Shown here piece by piece: positions 11,775 to 23,246 of a stretch of 64,000 nucleotides of DNA. Every line of letters begins with the position of its first letter. The first letter of the stretch is position 1. Under the pieces are notes generated by a model. That model was given only the letters and a program-made list of their open reading frames with translations. It did no database searches and had not been told where the DNA came from. The stretch comes from Paragonimus skrjabini miyazakii (lineage: Eukaryota > Platyhelminthes > Trematoda > Plagiorchiida > Troglotrematidae), in assembly GCA_014338405.1 (NCBI GenBank), contig JTDE01002934.1, forward strand, positions 16,570-80,569, given 5' to 3'. The translations under genes and the position numbers were made by a program.

Positions 11775-13075
11775 CGTTAAACTCAATGCAACCACAATTC
11801 TCCGGCTTTATGAATTTTTTAAAGTTCACAAAGTGAGTACACCTCTTCGACCCATTACAAACACGGGCAACTCGCCACACCATTTGTTGGCTAAATAGTG
11901 ATCGCACTTCCTTGAACCCGTCTGATAGAAGTTGTCAAAGCATTACCTATGGCACTCCTTTGAATTCGTTAACACGATCAACGGATTTAACTTAACTGGA
12001 CAACAACGTGTCGTCCTTGTTTACAAATGTACCACTGAAAGGGACAATGAATTATTCATGTGATTATATTGTGGACAACAACCCAGATGTCTGTATATTC
12101 TCAAAATAATGGAAACAGCCACTGCGCCTTTTCACTCACAACATACAGTGTGAATTCAACGATGAATTTTATTGGCAAATGGGTGGTGTAGCACTGGGGG
12201 CCCCGGTAGGACCTTGTTTGCAAACAACTGCATGGCAGAGCCTGGAAAAGACCAACTAGAAAACGCCACTGGTGAATATACTGTTTATAAGCAATCTGTG
12301 GACGATATCCCATGTGTGGTTAGCTAGCATACTATTCCAGCAGACACAGTAGCCATTCTCAACTCAACCCACATCAACGTAACATTTAAACCAGAAGGTC
12401 AATGTAACGATCAACTGGCGCCCCGGGATGTGCTCACCTAGCGCGGTACTGAAAAACTGTCCAAAGTAATATCCATATGAGAGACCTAAAATGAACGGTA
12501 TATCGTACCAGCAGCCCTACCCCTCTGTAGCAAAAAGGAAAACTCATACAGTGCTTGAGTAATAGGACCATGAGAATATGTACGCAGGATACGGCTTCCG
12601 ATAAACTGTCTTTCCAACACACATTTTTCTTGCAAAATAGTTATGCGGAGCAATTTGCAAACAAGCTTATGCAACGTTATCAAAAAAAGAACAGTTTTTA
12701 GCGGAAAAGGAAGTGGTGAATATTTTGTTACTATTCAAAGATAATACTCATCCTGAACCAACTACCGAAATATTAAATGCCGTTGTCAACAGAACCTTCT
12801 ATACTGTCAAACTGCGTGTTTGTCTCAACTCTGCTCCAACTTCGTGTATGGAATTGGAGCATAACGTACCTGTTTCTGAGGCTTCTTTTTACCTATATTC
12901 ATTTCCTATTCTCTGAGTCGCAAGACCAGGCGTTTATCTGGATGCATCCGTGAGCACCATTTAGCCTGGACTAATAGAAGAGTCGTCATGACATTTACCA
13001 GAACAATCGTGGCACACCTTGATGATTAAGGTCATGCCATCAAACTAGCCTCTTCTTTTCGTCTGACTCACCGAG
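11775..13075 (+). mobile_element. Penelope-like element relic (reverse transcriptase plus GIY-YIG-like end)
   Basis: A colinear series of Penelope-like polymerase motifs can be read in shifting frames: RLYEFFKVHKVSTPLRPIT (11803 on), SLFTNVPL (about 12013), CEFNDEFYWQMGGVALGAP (about 12148, the region of M-G-x-P-(L/V)-G-P), YKQSVDDIP (about 12282, where functional elements have YVDD), LNSTHINVTFKP (12359 on), QCLSNRTMRICTQ (about 12550) and, at the end, RKTRRLSGCIREHHLAW and TIVAHLDD...GHAIKL, which match the GIY-YIG-associated EH block and the H-(L/x)-x-x-x-GH block. At least five frame changes and several stops make it dead. It sits in a PLOD intron, antisense to the gene. Confidence 0.85.
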
Positions 13076-13399
13076 TCAAGGGCAGTCAGTCAAAAGCCGT
13101 GAGATGTTGAATTTTGGCCACAGGTGAGGCGAGCGGAATTCCACTGAATAATCAAACCTTTTGCGGACGGAAGTGCGTTGTCCAGGGCTTGTGATTGTCT
13201 TGGCCCACCACGTACACCATGAACGATCAAACTGCCACGATCCCAGCTGCCTCATAATTGTAACGTAATTGTATCAAGGTGCTGGCTTCATTTGTATCTA
13301 CGACATAGTTGACCTCATTTGAACTTGTTACTCGTTTTGTTTGTTTCCCCTTATGACACTGTACCATATGAACGTTATGCAACGGGCCTGATGACAACT

Positions 13400-13660
13400 C
13401 TCTGTCACTGATGAGTAGTCGGGGATTTGGTTAATTTCAAGTTGAATATCACCCACAATTGATCGCAGCTGTCGCATTCCCATAGACTTTCCAGTCGGCC
13501 CCTTTCGAAAAGAAGCACTAGACTCGAGTTTCGCTCTCATTAGAGCTCGTCTGTAGTGCATATTATCGGCACTGCCGGGACTTGAACCACGGACATTCAG
13601 TTCATGAGGCAACCGTATTTACCACTGCGCCATTGACCTCACGTTAGGCACGACCGAATT
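13400..13660 (-). repeat. tRNA-headed SINE, copy 2 (best preserved)
   Basis: Read on the minus strand, the element starts near 13660 with a leader (ATTCGGTCGTGCCTAACG), then a tRNA-like head, a body with the ACGAGCTCTAATGAGAGCG, TTTTCGAAAGG, CGACTGGAAAGTC and ATGCGACAGCTGCGATC blocks, and a tail region ATTAACCAAATCCCCGACTA. The body is nearly identical to copies 3 and 5. The head is the only one here with intact RNA polymerase III boxes. Confidence 0.85.
13578..13632 (-). promoter_or_regulatory. RNA polymerase III A and B boxes of the SINE (tRNA-Met-like head)
   Basis: On the minus strand TGGCGCAGTGGT (13632-13621) fits the A box consensus, and GGTTCAAGTCC (13588-13578) fits the B box. Between them lies CCTCATGAACTGAATGTC, which resembles the anticodon arm of a tRNA-Met with CAT at the anticodon position. 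The acceptor stem does not fold, so this is a SINE head and not a tRNA gene. Confidence 0.8.
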
Positions 13661-13714
13661 ATCATATGTGAACGCTCAACCACTTTCGCTTGTGAGTAAT
13701 GATCAGATGGCGAT

Positions 13715-13880
13715 GATATGCACTACTGACGAGCTCTAATGAGAGCGAAACTCGAGTCTAGTGCTTCTTTTCGAAAGGGGCCGACTGGAAAGTCTATGGG
13801 AATGCGACAGCTGCGATCAATTGTGGGTGATGTTCAACTTGAAACTCTCTGTCACTCAACCCATGCCGATTTTGGTGGAC
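13715..13880 (+). repeat. SINE copy 3 (headless), inverted relative to copy 2
   Basis: Plus-strand body from TGCACTACTGACGAGCTC to GATGTTCAACTTGAA, nearly identical to the body of copy 2 less than 200 bp away in the opposite orientation. It lacks the tRNA-like head. After CAACTTGAA it diverges from copy 2. Confidence 0.85.
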
Positions 13881-16344
13881 AGTAGCAAAGTAAACTCAAA
13901 CATAAAACCGAATTCCTTGGAGTTCACGGAAATTAAACCTCCACCGCACATAAGATACAGGTACTTTGCAAACTATCCAACAGCAAAAAGGAAATTTATG
14001 AAAACGAACTGATGAGTGACACGTTTGAGGTACATAACATGAAATCAACAAACACGGAGTTACTGTAGAGAAGTCAGAAGGATAGGTTGGCACTAGCTTA
14101 CTCCTACTACTGACAGCAGTTGGCAAGCAATACCCGAAAATCGTCACTTCAAGTATTAGGAAATGAATATATTATTTAGTCCCAGAGTACCTAAAGATAT
14201 TAATCACTTCAGGGAGACTTGATGACTCAACATACCAGTCAAATTTCTGAATCGACAGTACAGTGAATCAAAACGGCCATTCTACTCGATTAAAATTCAT
14301 CACAATCGGTTTTCAGCGTGGCCCTTACAAACCACACATCAACTTGAAGGTTGTAAACACGATCACTACGGCTGCCTTGGTCAGTTATCGAAATCAACCG
14401 ATTTCAGTCGCTCGTTGGTAACGCCATTCCCTTCTGTCGCAATCGGTATCGATCCCATATTTGCCCAGCATCCACTTGGTTGGTGTATATAGCCTTTTAG
14501 TACGCCCCCGCGTTTCCAACACCATCGACATTCGCTGCACGTACACCGCCTACCATTCTGGCAGGGCTGGTAGCACAAGTTTAGTGACCGCTTGCCAGAC
14601 ATGACTGCGATGCAGCCGTCTGTCTTTCCCTCTCCCTGTCCGTCTTCAATCCGCAAACGGAATGGATTTACACTTGCATATGTGGCACGATTTTCTTGGT
14701 CAGAATACCTAGGAAATTTGCACCGCACACGAACACAGAAATATGCGGCCATCCAGAAGAAAACGAGAGGACTGCGCGACGGTACGTGTGTGTAGGACGC
14801 TGTCTTCCAATAACCTTGACACGTAAACAAACGGGATTGCTCGGTTGCGTGTACCTTTACGGATCAAAACAGCACACTTAGGCAAGTTTGGAAACCTGCA
14901 TACGTGGCATGCTGTGGTGAATTAATCTACCCACTGACGTGGCAAAAAAGTAAGCAATAAACCACTTCGTACAGGGAAGGAAGTTTTGTAGATTTGATGG
15001 ATGCATACGAGAAAGTTGATAGGGTAGTTTAAGTTTCAGAATAATAACACACCGCAAACCATGGATATCAAGAACCTAACGGATGCGTGTATTGTAATTT
15101 GCATAAACCATACCAAGGTTTAGTGGTGAGTGTAAAAAATATGCCGGTCAGATTAATGAGGATTGTACTGACAGTGCAAACCCTTTCCTTCTATAGACAA
15201 TTCGGTTCACAGCGAAAACTTACAGTAACCTTCTTGTGATCACCTTCATTTGTTGTATCAGCACAGTATTATTGGAATTAGAAACAGTTGCATTTATGCC
15301 ACGTACTATTCATTTATTCAACTGATGGCCTAGTGAGCACTGCTTGTGATGCTCGTAATGTTAGACAATAACTGTTGTATATCTGCTCTGCCGCACATCG
15401 TGTGCTTGTTCGTCTATGAACCATGTTGACTTTGTTGATTGGCGTGAGCCTATAGCAAACGATGCTCCAACTATGCGCCACAACAATTGAACACGGAAAT
15501 TTGTTGTCGTATATCAACTATCGTCAGCTTCCCTGTACTTAATCAAATACAAGATAGTGTCAAATGCACGAAGTTGAAACTTCCCAGAAGAGGATTTCAT
15601 CCAACTGTGCTTCAAGTGCAGTCAAACACTCACCAACCATTTTACGATGGAGAAAACTTGTCAGTTTGCTGTCAAACGAACATCTGGAAATTCAAGCGCG
15701 CTGAACATTGAAGTAAAACGACGCTGAATGCACTACTTCAGAAAGCTCCTTCGTTTTCTAACGATGACGTATTGCTCAACAAATGTTTACACTTAACTAA
15801 TCCCATCAATTGTCAAATTTTTCTTAGGGAAATCCCTCCCAACGACAAACTGAACCCGACTTTCCTCATAAACGATCGATGCATCCAACCTAGAGAATAA
15901 TCAGATAACTGACGTTTTGTAGATCTTTGTGGACAAACACTTCCGACAAAATCACGGTTCAGTAAATAACCACATGCAACTTGTTAACACTTTACCGCAA
16001 CTAAAAATTACATTCGTCCATGTCGATCATTGTAGTCCCAAACCCAAGTGTAACATGCAATAAACAGAAATAAAGTGCCTTTAGTGTTCTTGTGAGTTGG
16101 AAGTTGAAGCCTAACCGGCTCATCTTTTGAGTACCATTCTGTTAGAGGTACCTGGAACAAAAGTAATCAGCTTTTGAGTTCCATGCACAAAACATCCTGT
16201 GAGGGCTGAATGAAGAAAAAAGATATAGTGAAACGGAGCAGTAGGCGAAAGCGAAAATGAGGTATTGATGTCTTCTGTTTAAAATAACTGAATTGAACTG
16301 TAGCGGGATTCTACTGTACGTTCTGGACAAAGGTATCTACTAAC
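13881..16344. other. PLOD intron without recognised features
   Basis: A cysteine-rich 149-codon minus-strand frame at 14381-14830 was examined and not recognised. No element was identified. The missing PLOD exon that should follow HGNGP (NY...W...C-x-x-C) may lie here or further left. Confidence 0.35.
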
Positions 16345-16442
16345 CTTGATTGGTCCGTTTCCGTGGGCGACAATTGGTTTCGTATTGGTCTTGGTATTGT
16401 ACAGGTACCCAGTAGTGTCCGAAAACCGTAGTTCAATATCAG
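16345..16442 (-). CDS. PLOD: PLOD exon: end of the glycosyltransferase domain (HGNGP motif)
   Basis: The exon is 98 bp and reads DIELRFSDTTGYLYNTKT followed by KPIVAHGNGPIK. The HGNGP signature is invariant in PLOD enzymes, and its histidine helps coordinate Mn2+ in LH3 (established knowledge). The acceptor is CCACTCACAG|CT and the donor AAG|GTTAGT, ending in phase 0. The next exon should carry the NY-x-x-x-W-x-x-x-x-C-x-x-C region of the family and remains unplaced. Confidence 0.92.
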
Positions 16443-17144
16443 CTGTGAGTGGAGTAAATGAGAAAGAAAACATACATAGTGTCAACTGTTCTCCGTATTG
16501 AGAGATTATATGGGAAAACAAGATCACACACCGAAACCAATGTGAACAGAGAACAACAAAAACAGCAGTAACAACAACAAATCGGCACGAAGCAGATAAG
16601 CGCCAAGCACACAATACTCAGTTTGGACTTACCACAAAAACTGTGCATAACACACGACCGGAGAAAAACAAATAAACAGCGAAGAATTAGAATTAGTGAC
16701 AGAACGTCATTGGGACGGAGCCCTGCAAGTTTGAACAACACTACATCTTATAGCCTACTGGCAAACAAAGATAACCTCACGTAGCCGTCTATCTTAAGTT
16801 TTTCACCAGTTTACAGTGGACTAAGGGAAATGTAAATGGAACAAAAATCCAGCTAAAAGAGAATGTGTGATAGATACAGCTACCGTTGACCAACAACTCA
16901 AAGAGCGTCTGTCAATAACCAAGATGGACGAAAACGAAATTCCAGCGATCCGAACTGTTTTTAGTCAGTTATTTTTGGCAGGCGAAATTATATAAGATTA
17001 AGCGAAAGCTACCGATCCCATTTCTGTATTCAAATTTTGAGACAGCCGTAGCCTAACAGAGCAGCCACTCACATAGCAAAGCAGTCTGAACCCTTATCAT
17101 CAATCCAATCGATCAGCACTGACTACCCAAAACATACTTCTTTT

Positions 17145-17245
17145 GTTTAAAGTAGGACATCATTCAAATTTGATCGCAACTTTCGCATCCAGATTATACA
17201 TGAGTGTTATTCAACTTGAAATTAACCAAATCCCCAACTGCTCAC
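17145..17245 (+). repeat. SINE copy 4 (3' part only)
   Basis: Shares TTTGATCGCAACTTTCGCATC-like and ATTCAACTTGAAATTAACC then AAATCCCCAACTGCTCA with the 3' half of SINE copy 2. The 5' half and head are absent. Confidence 0.65.
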
Positions 17246-19671
17246 CAGTATTACTTCATTTGTGTTTTTGTCATGTATTGATCAGTTACCTAACCACCCA
17301 GTTCCTCCTTGACAGAATGACCAATAAATTCCTAGTGGTCCCACACCCTTACAAGTGTCAAAAAAGGTTGAAAATTAATTGAACACAACTCTATTCGTTT
17401 TCACGGAGAACGCTGGGATTTTGAAGCACTTGTAAACCCGAAATGTTTTATTGTACTTCTGGTTAGCAGACATTAAAGAAAAAGCCAGCACAACCTCCAA
17501 CAACAATGACATTGATCATTATCTACCATATAGCCATAAGGAATGAGAAAACGGATGAAAGCTACAAATATAGGAGAAAGTGGAGTGGGGCTTGGAACCC
17601 AGGTACTGTGCCCGAATTCGGCCATTCATTATTAAAGTGCCGACATCTTACGAACAATTTACCGAGCTGCAACTTAAAGTAACACGACGTTTGCCAAACA
17701 ACTCCTCTTCTGCATACACTGCCTCGTTTCACTAAATGCACTATCCTCACAAACAATTTTGCCAGCCAACAGCAACATTCACATCACCGAACCCCATTAA
17801 CTATCCTCTGTCCTAGCGACTCCAGAAATCGACTTCGTGGGCCATCTAAACGCAATTAGGTTTTGCTCATAATACATGCCACTTCATAAACAGTTTAAAA
17901 AAAAAGCACTACCAGAGTGGACAGGCGTAAAATGAAATCACTGGTTTCCATTTCTCAATATCAGCACTCAAACGCAGTTCTCTCTAAAAAGTCCACTAGG
18001 AAGTGTGGTTCGTGACAGTTCTATTAAAACACAATGTGCACATGAACTTTGTTTGGTGGGTAGTGTAAGCTGTTTTTGACAAATTAATAGCAAAGTTGAG
18101 TTTAAATTCAAACCGGCGAGAACGTGGCTGTTTCTCTGTTGGTGCAAGCGGGGTCCTCAACTGCATTAAGTTCAGGTTAGATATAAAATGCCTACAGCCT
18201 GCCAAGACGTCCATCCCGATGACTATAAAAAGTGAGCTTTTCAAACACTGATTGGTCATTCATAATTAGTAGGTGCATATAATATAATCGACCCTCTCTT
18301 CACTGTGATAACTCCCCTCATCGCTGTATGTGTGCATTTTATTAGATGAATGAGGTAACATTGGAGTATTTACTTGTACACATTTCTGGACCGACCTGCG
18401 AGCCAAAACAGGCTTTCGGGTTTGATTGGTTCTAAGCCCCAGTCGATCGGACGTGAGCAAAAGGGGGCTGATCGAAACAGCATGTTAATTATGAAAATAT
18501 GTGCCTTGTTTGAAGTTACGAAGTTTCACCCCTCAATAAGTTTTGTGGTAGTAACTTTCGCATGTCAAATCCGATCGCTTAAGATACTGACAATGAGTAA
18601 AAGGCTTTGTAACACATTGATCCAGTCTCCAGTGGAGAAGATTAAACAGAGCGTCATGTGGCTCACGTAAATTCCTCACCAGCAACGACGGTAATATACT
18701 ACTGTTGTTGACATTAACTAACACGCAACTATGACGGAAAGAGAATCCTCGAGTAAAAATTAAAGAAGGGAAATAAACGGGGTTCGATTCACAAGATCCT
18801 AGATCTGAAGGCAAGCAAGCAACATTAGTGTGTCTGAGCCTTGCTTCAGTTGTGTTTGCTCACTGGCAGACACTAACCTTACGAATTAATTAGTCAGTAT
18901 CTATTCCTAACCTTAAGAGTTAACGAATCAACTCACCTTATCAGCCACTTTACGTGCCCAAGCCTAGTTTGACGGTGACGTTGATCGATTGCCTTATAAA
19001 AGTTTTTTAACACCGTTGACACTTATCAGCAATTTTATTAGCACCCATGCTTGTCCGTAGCTTTTGAATGAAAATGAGGTTGCATTGCCTGATTTATACA
19101 AAGTTGGGAGAATTCCAGATATGTTCACCCCAGAAAGAAATCGTCATAAAGCCGACTCAGCTGATCTGAGAAGGCGGTTATTTAAATGAAATATTTAGAA
19201 GAACAAGTTCACCTACCGAACACTCCATTCAGGTTCTGGAAAATCACAGACGACTTGTCCAGTCCAATGTTCAGTTCTTTCTATAGAAGAGAGTGATAGG
19301 GACGGTAGAAAAGTAAAATAAAATTCACAAATTCTCAGGACACTCATTCGACTTTCATCCTAGAAAGATCGGGGATATCTTTAGAACAAAAGCTCAAAGA
19401 GAAAGATTAAGCTTCGTTCTAATCGGCGCTAATACAGCATGGTTAAAAATCCGGTTAACAACAATCAAGTGGCGAACGAATAGCATTATAATGGAAGCGG
19501 TTAGATTACTTTGGATGACTGAATATAGCAGCTCATAAGTAATTTTTAAATAAAATACAAAATAGTATTAAGAAGTGAAGTATGTCGTCTGAGTTAATTT
19601 TCTATCCATGTATCAAAATAGAACTGCTACAGTGTGATGCAAGAAACAATTGTACGTTCAAGAATACTCAC
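17246..19671. other. PLOD intron without recognised features
   Basis: No element was recognised. The short PLOD exon expected between 19672 and 16442 should be on the minus strand between 16443 and 19671, but I could not place it. Confidence 0.35.
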
Positions 19672-19836
19672 TCGAGTTGCTTCATTTAGGAAGATATTTG
19701 TATAATACAGCTGATCATCATCTTCGTCGTCAATTTCAGACACCGTAACGAGTTTATAAAGGTAAGAGGCTGGTCCCATGAAACTGCCGGAATTTAAAAA
19801 TCGCTTCTCATCTGGTTTGACCATCGGGTATATTTT
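19672..19836 (-). CDS. PLOD: PLOD exon: glycosyltransferase domain core
   Basis: The exon is 165 bp (55 codons, phase 0 to 0) and encodes KIYPMVKPDEKRFLNSGSFM, then GPASYLYKLV, EIDDEDDDQLYYTNIFLNEATR. The KRFLNSGSF(I/M)G segment and the acidic D-D-D-D-Q-L-(F/Y)-Y-T run are diagnostic for the PLOD glycosyltransferase domain. The acceptor is TTCTGAAAATA read as CTTCAG|AAAATA and the donor is ACTCGA|GTGAGT. A short exon (about 20 codons, with the LDH-x-x-x-IFQNL segment of the family) should lie between this exon and the one at 16345-16442. I did not find it. Confidence 0.92.
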
Positions 19837-21190
19837 CTGAAGTTTTGGAAAACAAATACAGTTAACATCACAACGGAATTCAGTGACATCTTTGTTTTCA
19901 CAGTGGCCACGTTTATACTTTTAGATTTCCGAGGTAAACTTCAATTATTCAGGCAAGCGTTTTTACCAACAGACAAACTAACACACCCAGCAAACATTTA
20001 GCGATCGAGGGGAACTAACTAACTAGCGCATTAGCAGGTTAATAGGCTTGAAGCTAGGACGTTTTATTTGGCATTATGGAGGTCTGTGAACGCTAGCGCT
20101 TTTTACTGTTAACCAAAGTAACCAACACCAATGAACATTTTGCACCTGGAAATGCCAGCTTCTGGAGAAAAAAGAAATCTTTAATGTACCTTTCGTGTTA
20201 TTAATTTCACTAAAGCTGGCCCTGAAAGACGGTAAACTATCTTGGGGTGATTACTTCGTATTGGATGTATCCCGCATTTAAATGTTCCTAAAATTTTGAC
20301 AGGTACTGACCTCAAGGACTAGAAATAAAAAAAGATTATCAGCATTCATCTCATCTCATAAAAGAAACCCAATGAACCAATGGCCTCGAAAATAACAATT
20401 TCAATTCGAACCACACGCACACTAGTAACATTTGCTTGATCAGTCTGAACGTTACTAATAACAATAAAAATACGACAGTGGTTGACAGCTTTTCTCAAAT
20501 GTTGCACAACCCCCATAAATAATCACAGACCAAATATAACGAAAGAGGAGTAATAGGACTCAATCTACAAGAATTCTATGTCCAGACCCAAACAAATAAC
20601 ACTGTTGTGCCTGCATCTTAAAACGGAACAGGCAACCAAGTTGCAATACGCCATGTTAGCTGATATATTTAACGAGTTTTCATTAGTTTACAGCTAACTT
20701 GATCAAACAATAGTAGCATTTATGCCGCTGGGTTCCGCTAGTTATCATCGGCTACACATCTTGTGAGGCACGGATGTTCCGACTCAGGGAGCCCACGCAT
20801 TTTATAGACATTAGCCCATTTGTAAATACACACTGTTCTACACCTCGAATAATTAGTTGTCTATCTCGTTACATTAACAAATAAGGTTTAGGCTGATATA
20901 CGGTACTTCCATCACTGCATGGCTTAGCCACGCAGAAGAAAACGTTTAAAACACTGGACAGTTGGATTTTTTAGTCTTATCACCAACTGCGCAACACTTG
21001 ACTTCAGCGTTTTTGAATTGATGGTGCCACTCGATGAGAACAATCAAAAATGGGAACTAATGGTTGGCTAGTTGAAAATAGCCTCAAATGTAAAACTGTT
21101 AGTGAGATACAGTTAAATGGGTAGGTTAATGTCATAATAACTACCACTAGTTCAACATAAAAACGAATTTACAACAAACTTTTTGCTTAC
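19837..21190. other. PLOD intron without recognised features
   Basis: AT-rich; nothing was recognised. Confidence 0.4.
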
Positions 21191-21305
21191 CTCTAAGCCT
21201 TCCTGTGGCCAGCAGAAACCCTCAGCTCCAAACAGAACTTTGAAACCAAGTTGCTTATATTCTTCCAACAAACGTTCTTTGGTATCCATGAAGATAACAT
21301 CATAC
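21191..21305 (-). CDS. PLOD: PLOD exon: glycosyltransferase domain, after the DxxD motif
   Basis: This 115 bp exon is too short to show as a long reading frame and was found by homology. It reads YDVIFMDTKERLLEEY followed by KVLFGAEGFCWPQEGLE, typical of PLOD and especially like the LH3 type, which has FCWP in the same place. The acceptor is CTTTCTCACTAG|G and the donor GAG|GTAAGC. The incoming phase (one base) completes the split alanine codon from the 32652-32877 exon, and the exon ends in phase 0. The 11.3 kb intron upstream contains two groups of RTE-like elements and a SINE, all of which look inert. Confidence 0.93.
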
Positions 21306-22689
21306 CTAGTGAGAAAGCATAGTATTTAAAATCTGGGTTAGTATACAGCTGCAATGAACTCACAGGTAAGACATTTTTGTGTGGAAATAATCAGTAAAAA
21401 CTAAGTAAGCCACTTTCCCTATCACTAGTTGTCCATGTAAGTTACACTTTTGTACGAACAACGAATCCAAGGCACCTTTAATTGCTATCGTTTCCAGCCA
21501 CTACTGTTAAGGAAGCAATGATCTATGCATACGTGCACCAGGTTAACAGTTTTCGGATATAATCAATAGAAACCAGAAGTAAAATGAAAATAGAAATCTA
21601 TAGGAGATCTAACGTAAGTTGCGCAAAGGTTACAGCAAGTCTCAGAAGACAATATATGACACCGATACCCAAAAATAAATACGGTGGCTGAGAAACCAGC
21701 CGCCGAGCGTGCGAACGAACCTGAAGTGCTAATGACACATACAAACTATAAAAAAATCGACCGTATGCATCGAACGGACGCAAATAAGCGTCCTTTTAAT
21801 AATGTGTGCAATGTGAATCGTCATTTTAAGCAGCACTTCACACATGGTACAACAAACAAACTAGAGCTATCTCTATGTCACTACAATGACAATAAGTTTC
21901 TAGTGTGTCCAATTTTGATGTATGCAAGCCTACTCACGTAGATGCATTCATATACGCATATTTCGACGAACTGTTCAAAAGACATAACGGGTTAGTATCA
22001 CTGGATCTCTTTTATTAACATGCGCTATGCATGCGTTAGGGTTACCTATAAATTCTACGCTCCCGGTTCATTCGTCTTTGAGCTTTATTTACACACTGAG
22101 TACCAAGTGAGAACCTGACAGCGAGCCATATCAACCCGATCTTTTGTAGTTTTGTTTCTATTAGTACCAATTTTCATGTACAGTTTAACAAGCGATGTTC
22201 CATCTTCGTGATTTTGAATATATACATAAATATCCGTTTGGTTAAGACCACTAGCATCGTCAACCACTGAGAATTGTGCTAAACAAAAAAACACGTAGCG
22301 ATCAGTAAATATACGGGTAGCATCCTTGCGAAAGAGAATATGTTGGTGACCTCTATAGTGAACAATGATACCACTTGACAAAAGCAATCACTTGCTCCCG
22401 ATACGCACAACCCGTTACCTATTCAAAATCGACATAAGCTATAAATACAACAGGTGGCACAGCGACACCTATTACCACCAATGCTAATGAAACAAATTGA
22501 CTTAAACATGCCACAAAACGTGCATTCGTTGATAACGTCTTTACGTAAAAGACCATATTGTCCAAGATTGTAAGCTTCAATCTTTATCAGGGCAAAAATA
22601 ACACCTTGTAATAAATAGGTTCAACAACAATGATAAAAATGCATAAACCCTAGTTCTGAGTTGCCTGGAAAACAATTTCTTCAAAAGTA
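21306..22689. other. PLOD intron, 3' part, without recognised features
   Basis: AT-rich; two short open frames (21684-21941 + and 22085-22387 -) match no family I know. Confidence 0.4.
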
Positions 22690-22825
22690 TCTCAAGTTGA
22701 ACATCACCCACAATTGATCGCAGCTGTCGCATTTCCATAGACTTTCCAGTCGGCCTCTTTCGAAAAGAAGCACTAGACTAGAGGTTCACTCTCATTAGAG
22801 CTCGTCAGTAGTGCATATCCTCGTA
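22690..22825 (-). repeat. SINE copy 5 (headless)
   Basis: Minus-strand body with the blocks of copies 2 and 3 (TGCACTACTGACGAGCTC, CGAAAGAGGCCGACTGG, ATGCGACAGCTGCGATC, GATGTTCAACTTGAG). It lacks the head and ends within the body. Confidence 0.85.
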
Positions 22826-23054
22826 ATTAGTCGATATCTCCAGAGTTGGTCAACAACAAACCCGAAGTTATTCGGAAGGCTAAGAAAGACATACTCCAGT
22901 TTGCCATTAAGTCCAGAAGTGTATGAAACATGTGCTGAACTCTAACAGAGTTTCACCTGACCTTTTAGATTGACCCGGCTGGAAGTGAGTGAGGAATATG
23001 GATAGTTAAAGAGAAGCTGATAAGGTACGTAAGAAAATGCTGTAAACCATGCCA

Positions 23055-23246
23055 AACGTGTTACCATGTTCAACTGTCACAAAACCACGAGGATTAAAGC
23101 AATCCTGGTGCAGAAAGATTAAAAAAAAAGTGGAGGGGAAGAGACCTAACTACTAAAACAAATTTCTCAATCTATATCCAATCATCCAGCATAAAAGTGC
23201 CTACACTTTGCAAATAAACAACCAAACTGTAAGTGAAAGGAAGGCT
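23055..23246 (-). mobile_element. RTE-like copy B, distal 3' UTR (left of the nested insertion)
   Basis: Read on the plus strand, this is parallel to the reverse complement of copy A's 3' UTR: CAACTGTCACAAAACCA, a purine-rich run AAAAAAAAAGTGGAGGGGAAG, then AAGTGCCTACACTTTGCAAA and ACTGTAAGTGAAAGGAAGGC. It is therefore the outer part of copy B, cut off from the rest (24736-25575) by the insertion of copy A. Confidence 0.8.

Noticed and set aside
14381..14830. 149-codon cysteine-rich minus-strand frame
   Set aside because: The cysteines have no regular spacing and the antisense strand also has an open frame. It looks like GC-richer sequence open by chance.
17575..17640. B-box-like GGTTCCAAGCC on the minus strand, suggesting a tRNA or another SINE head
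   Set aside because: The only A-box-like sequence is too close (about 24 bases), and no cloverleaf can be drawn.
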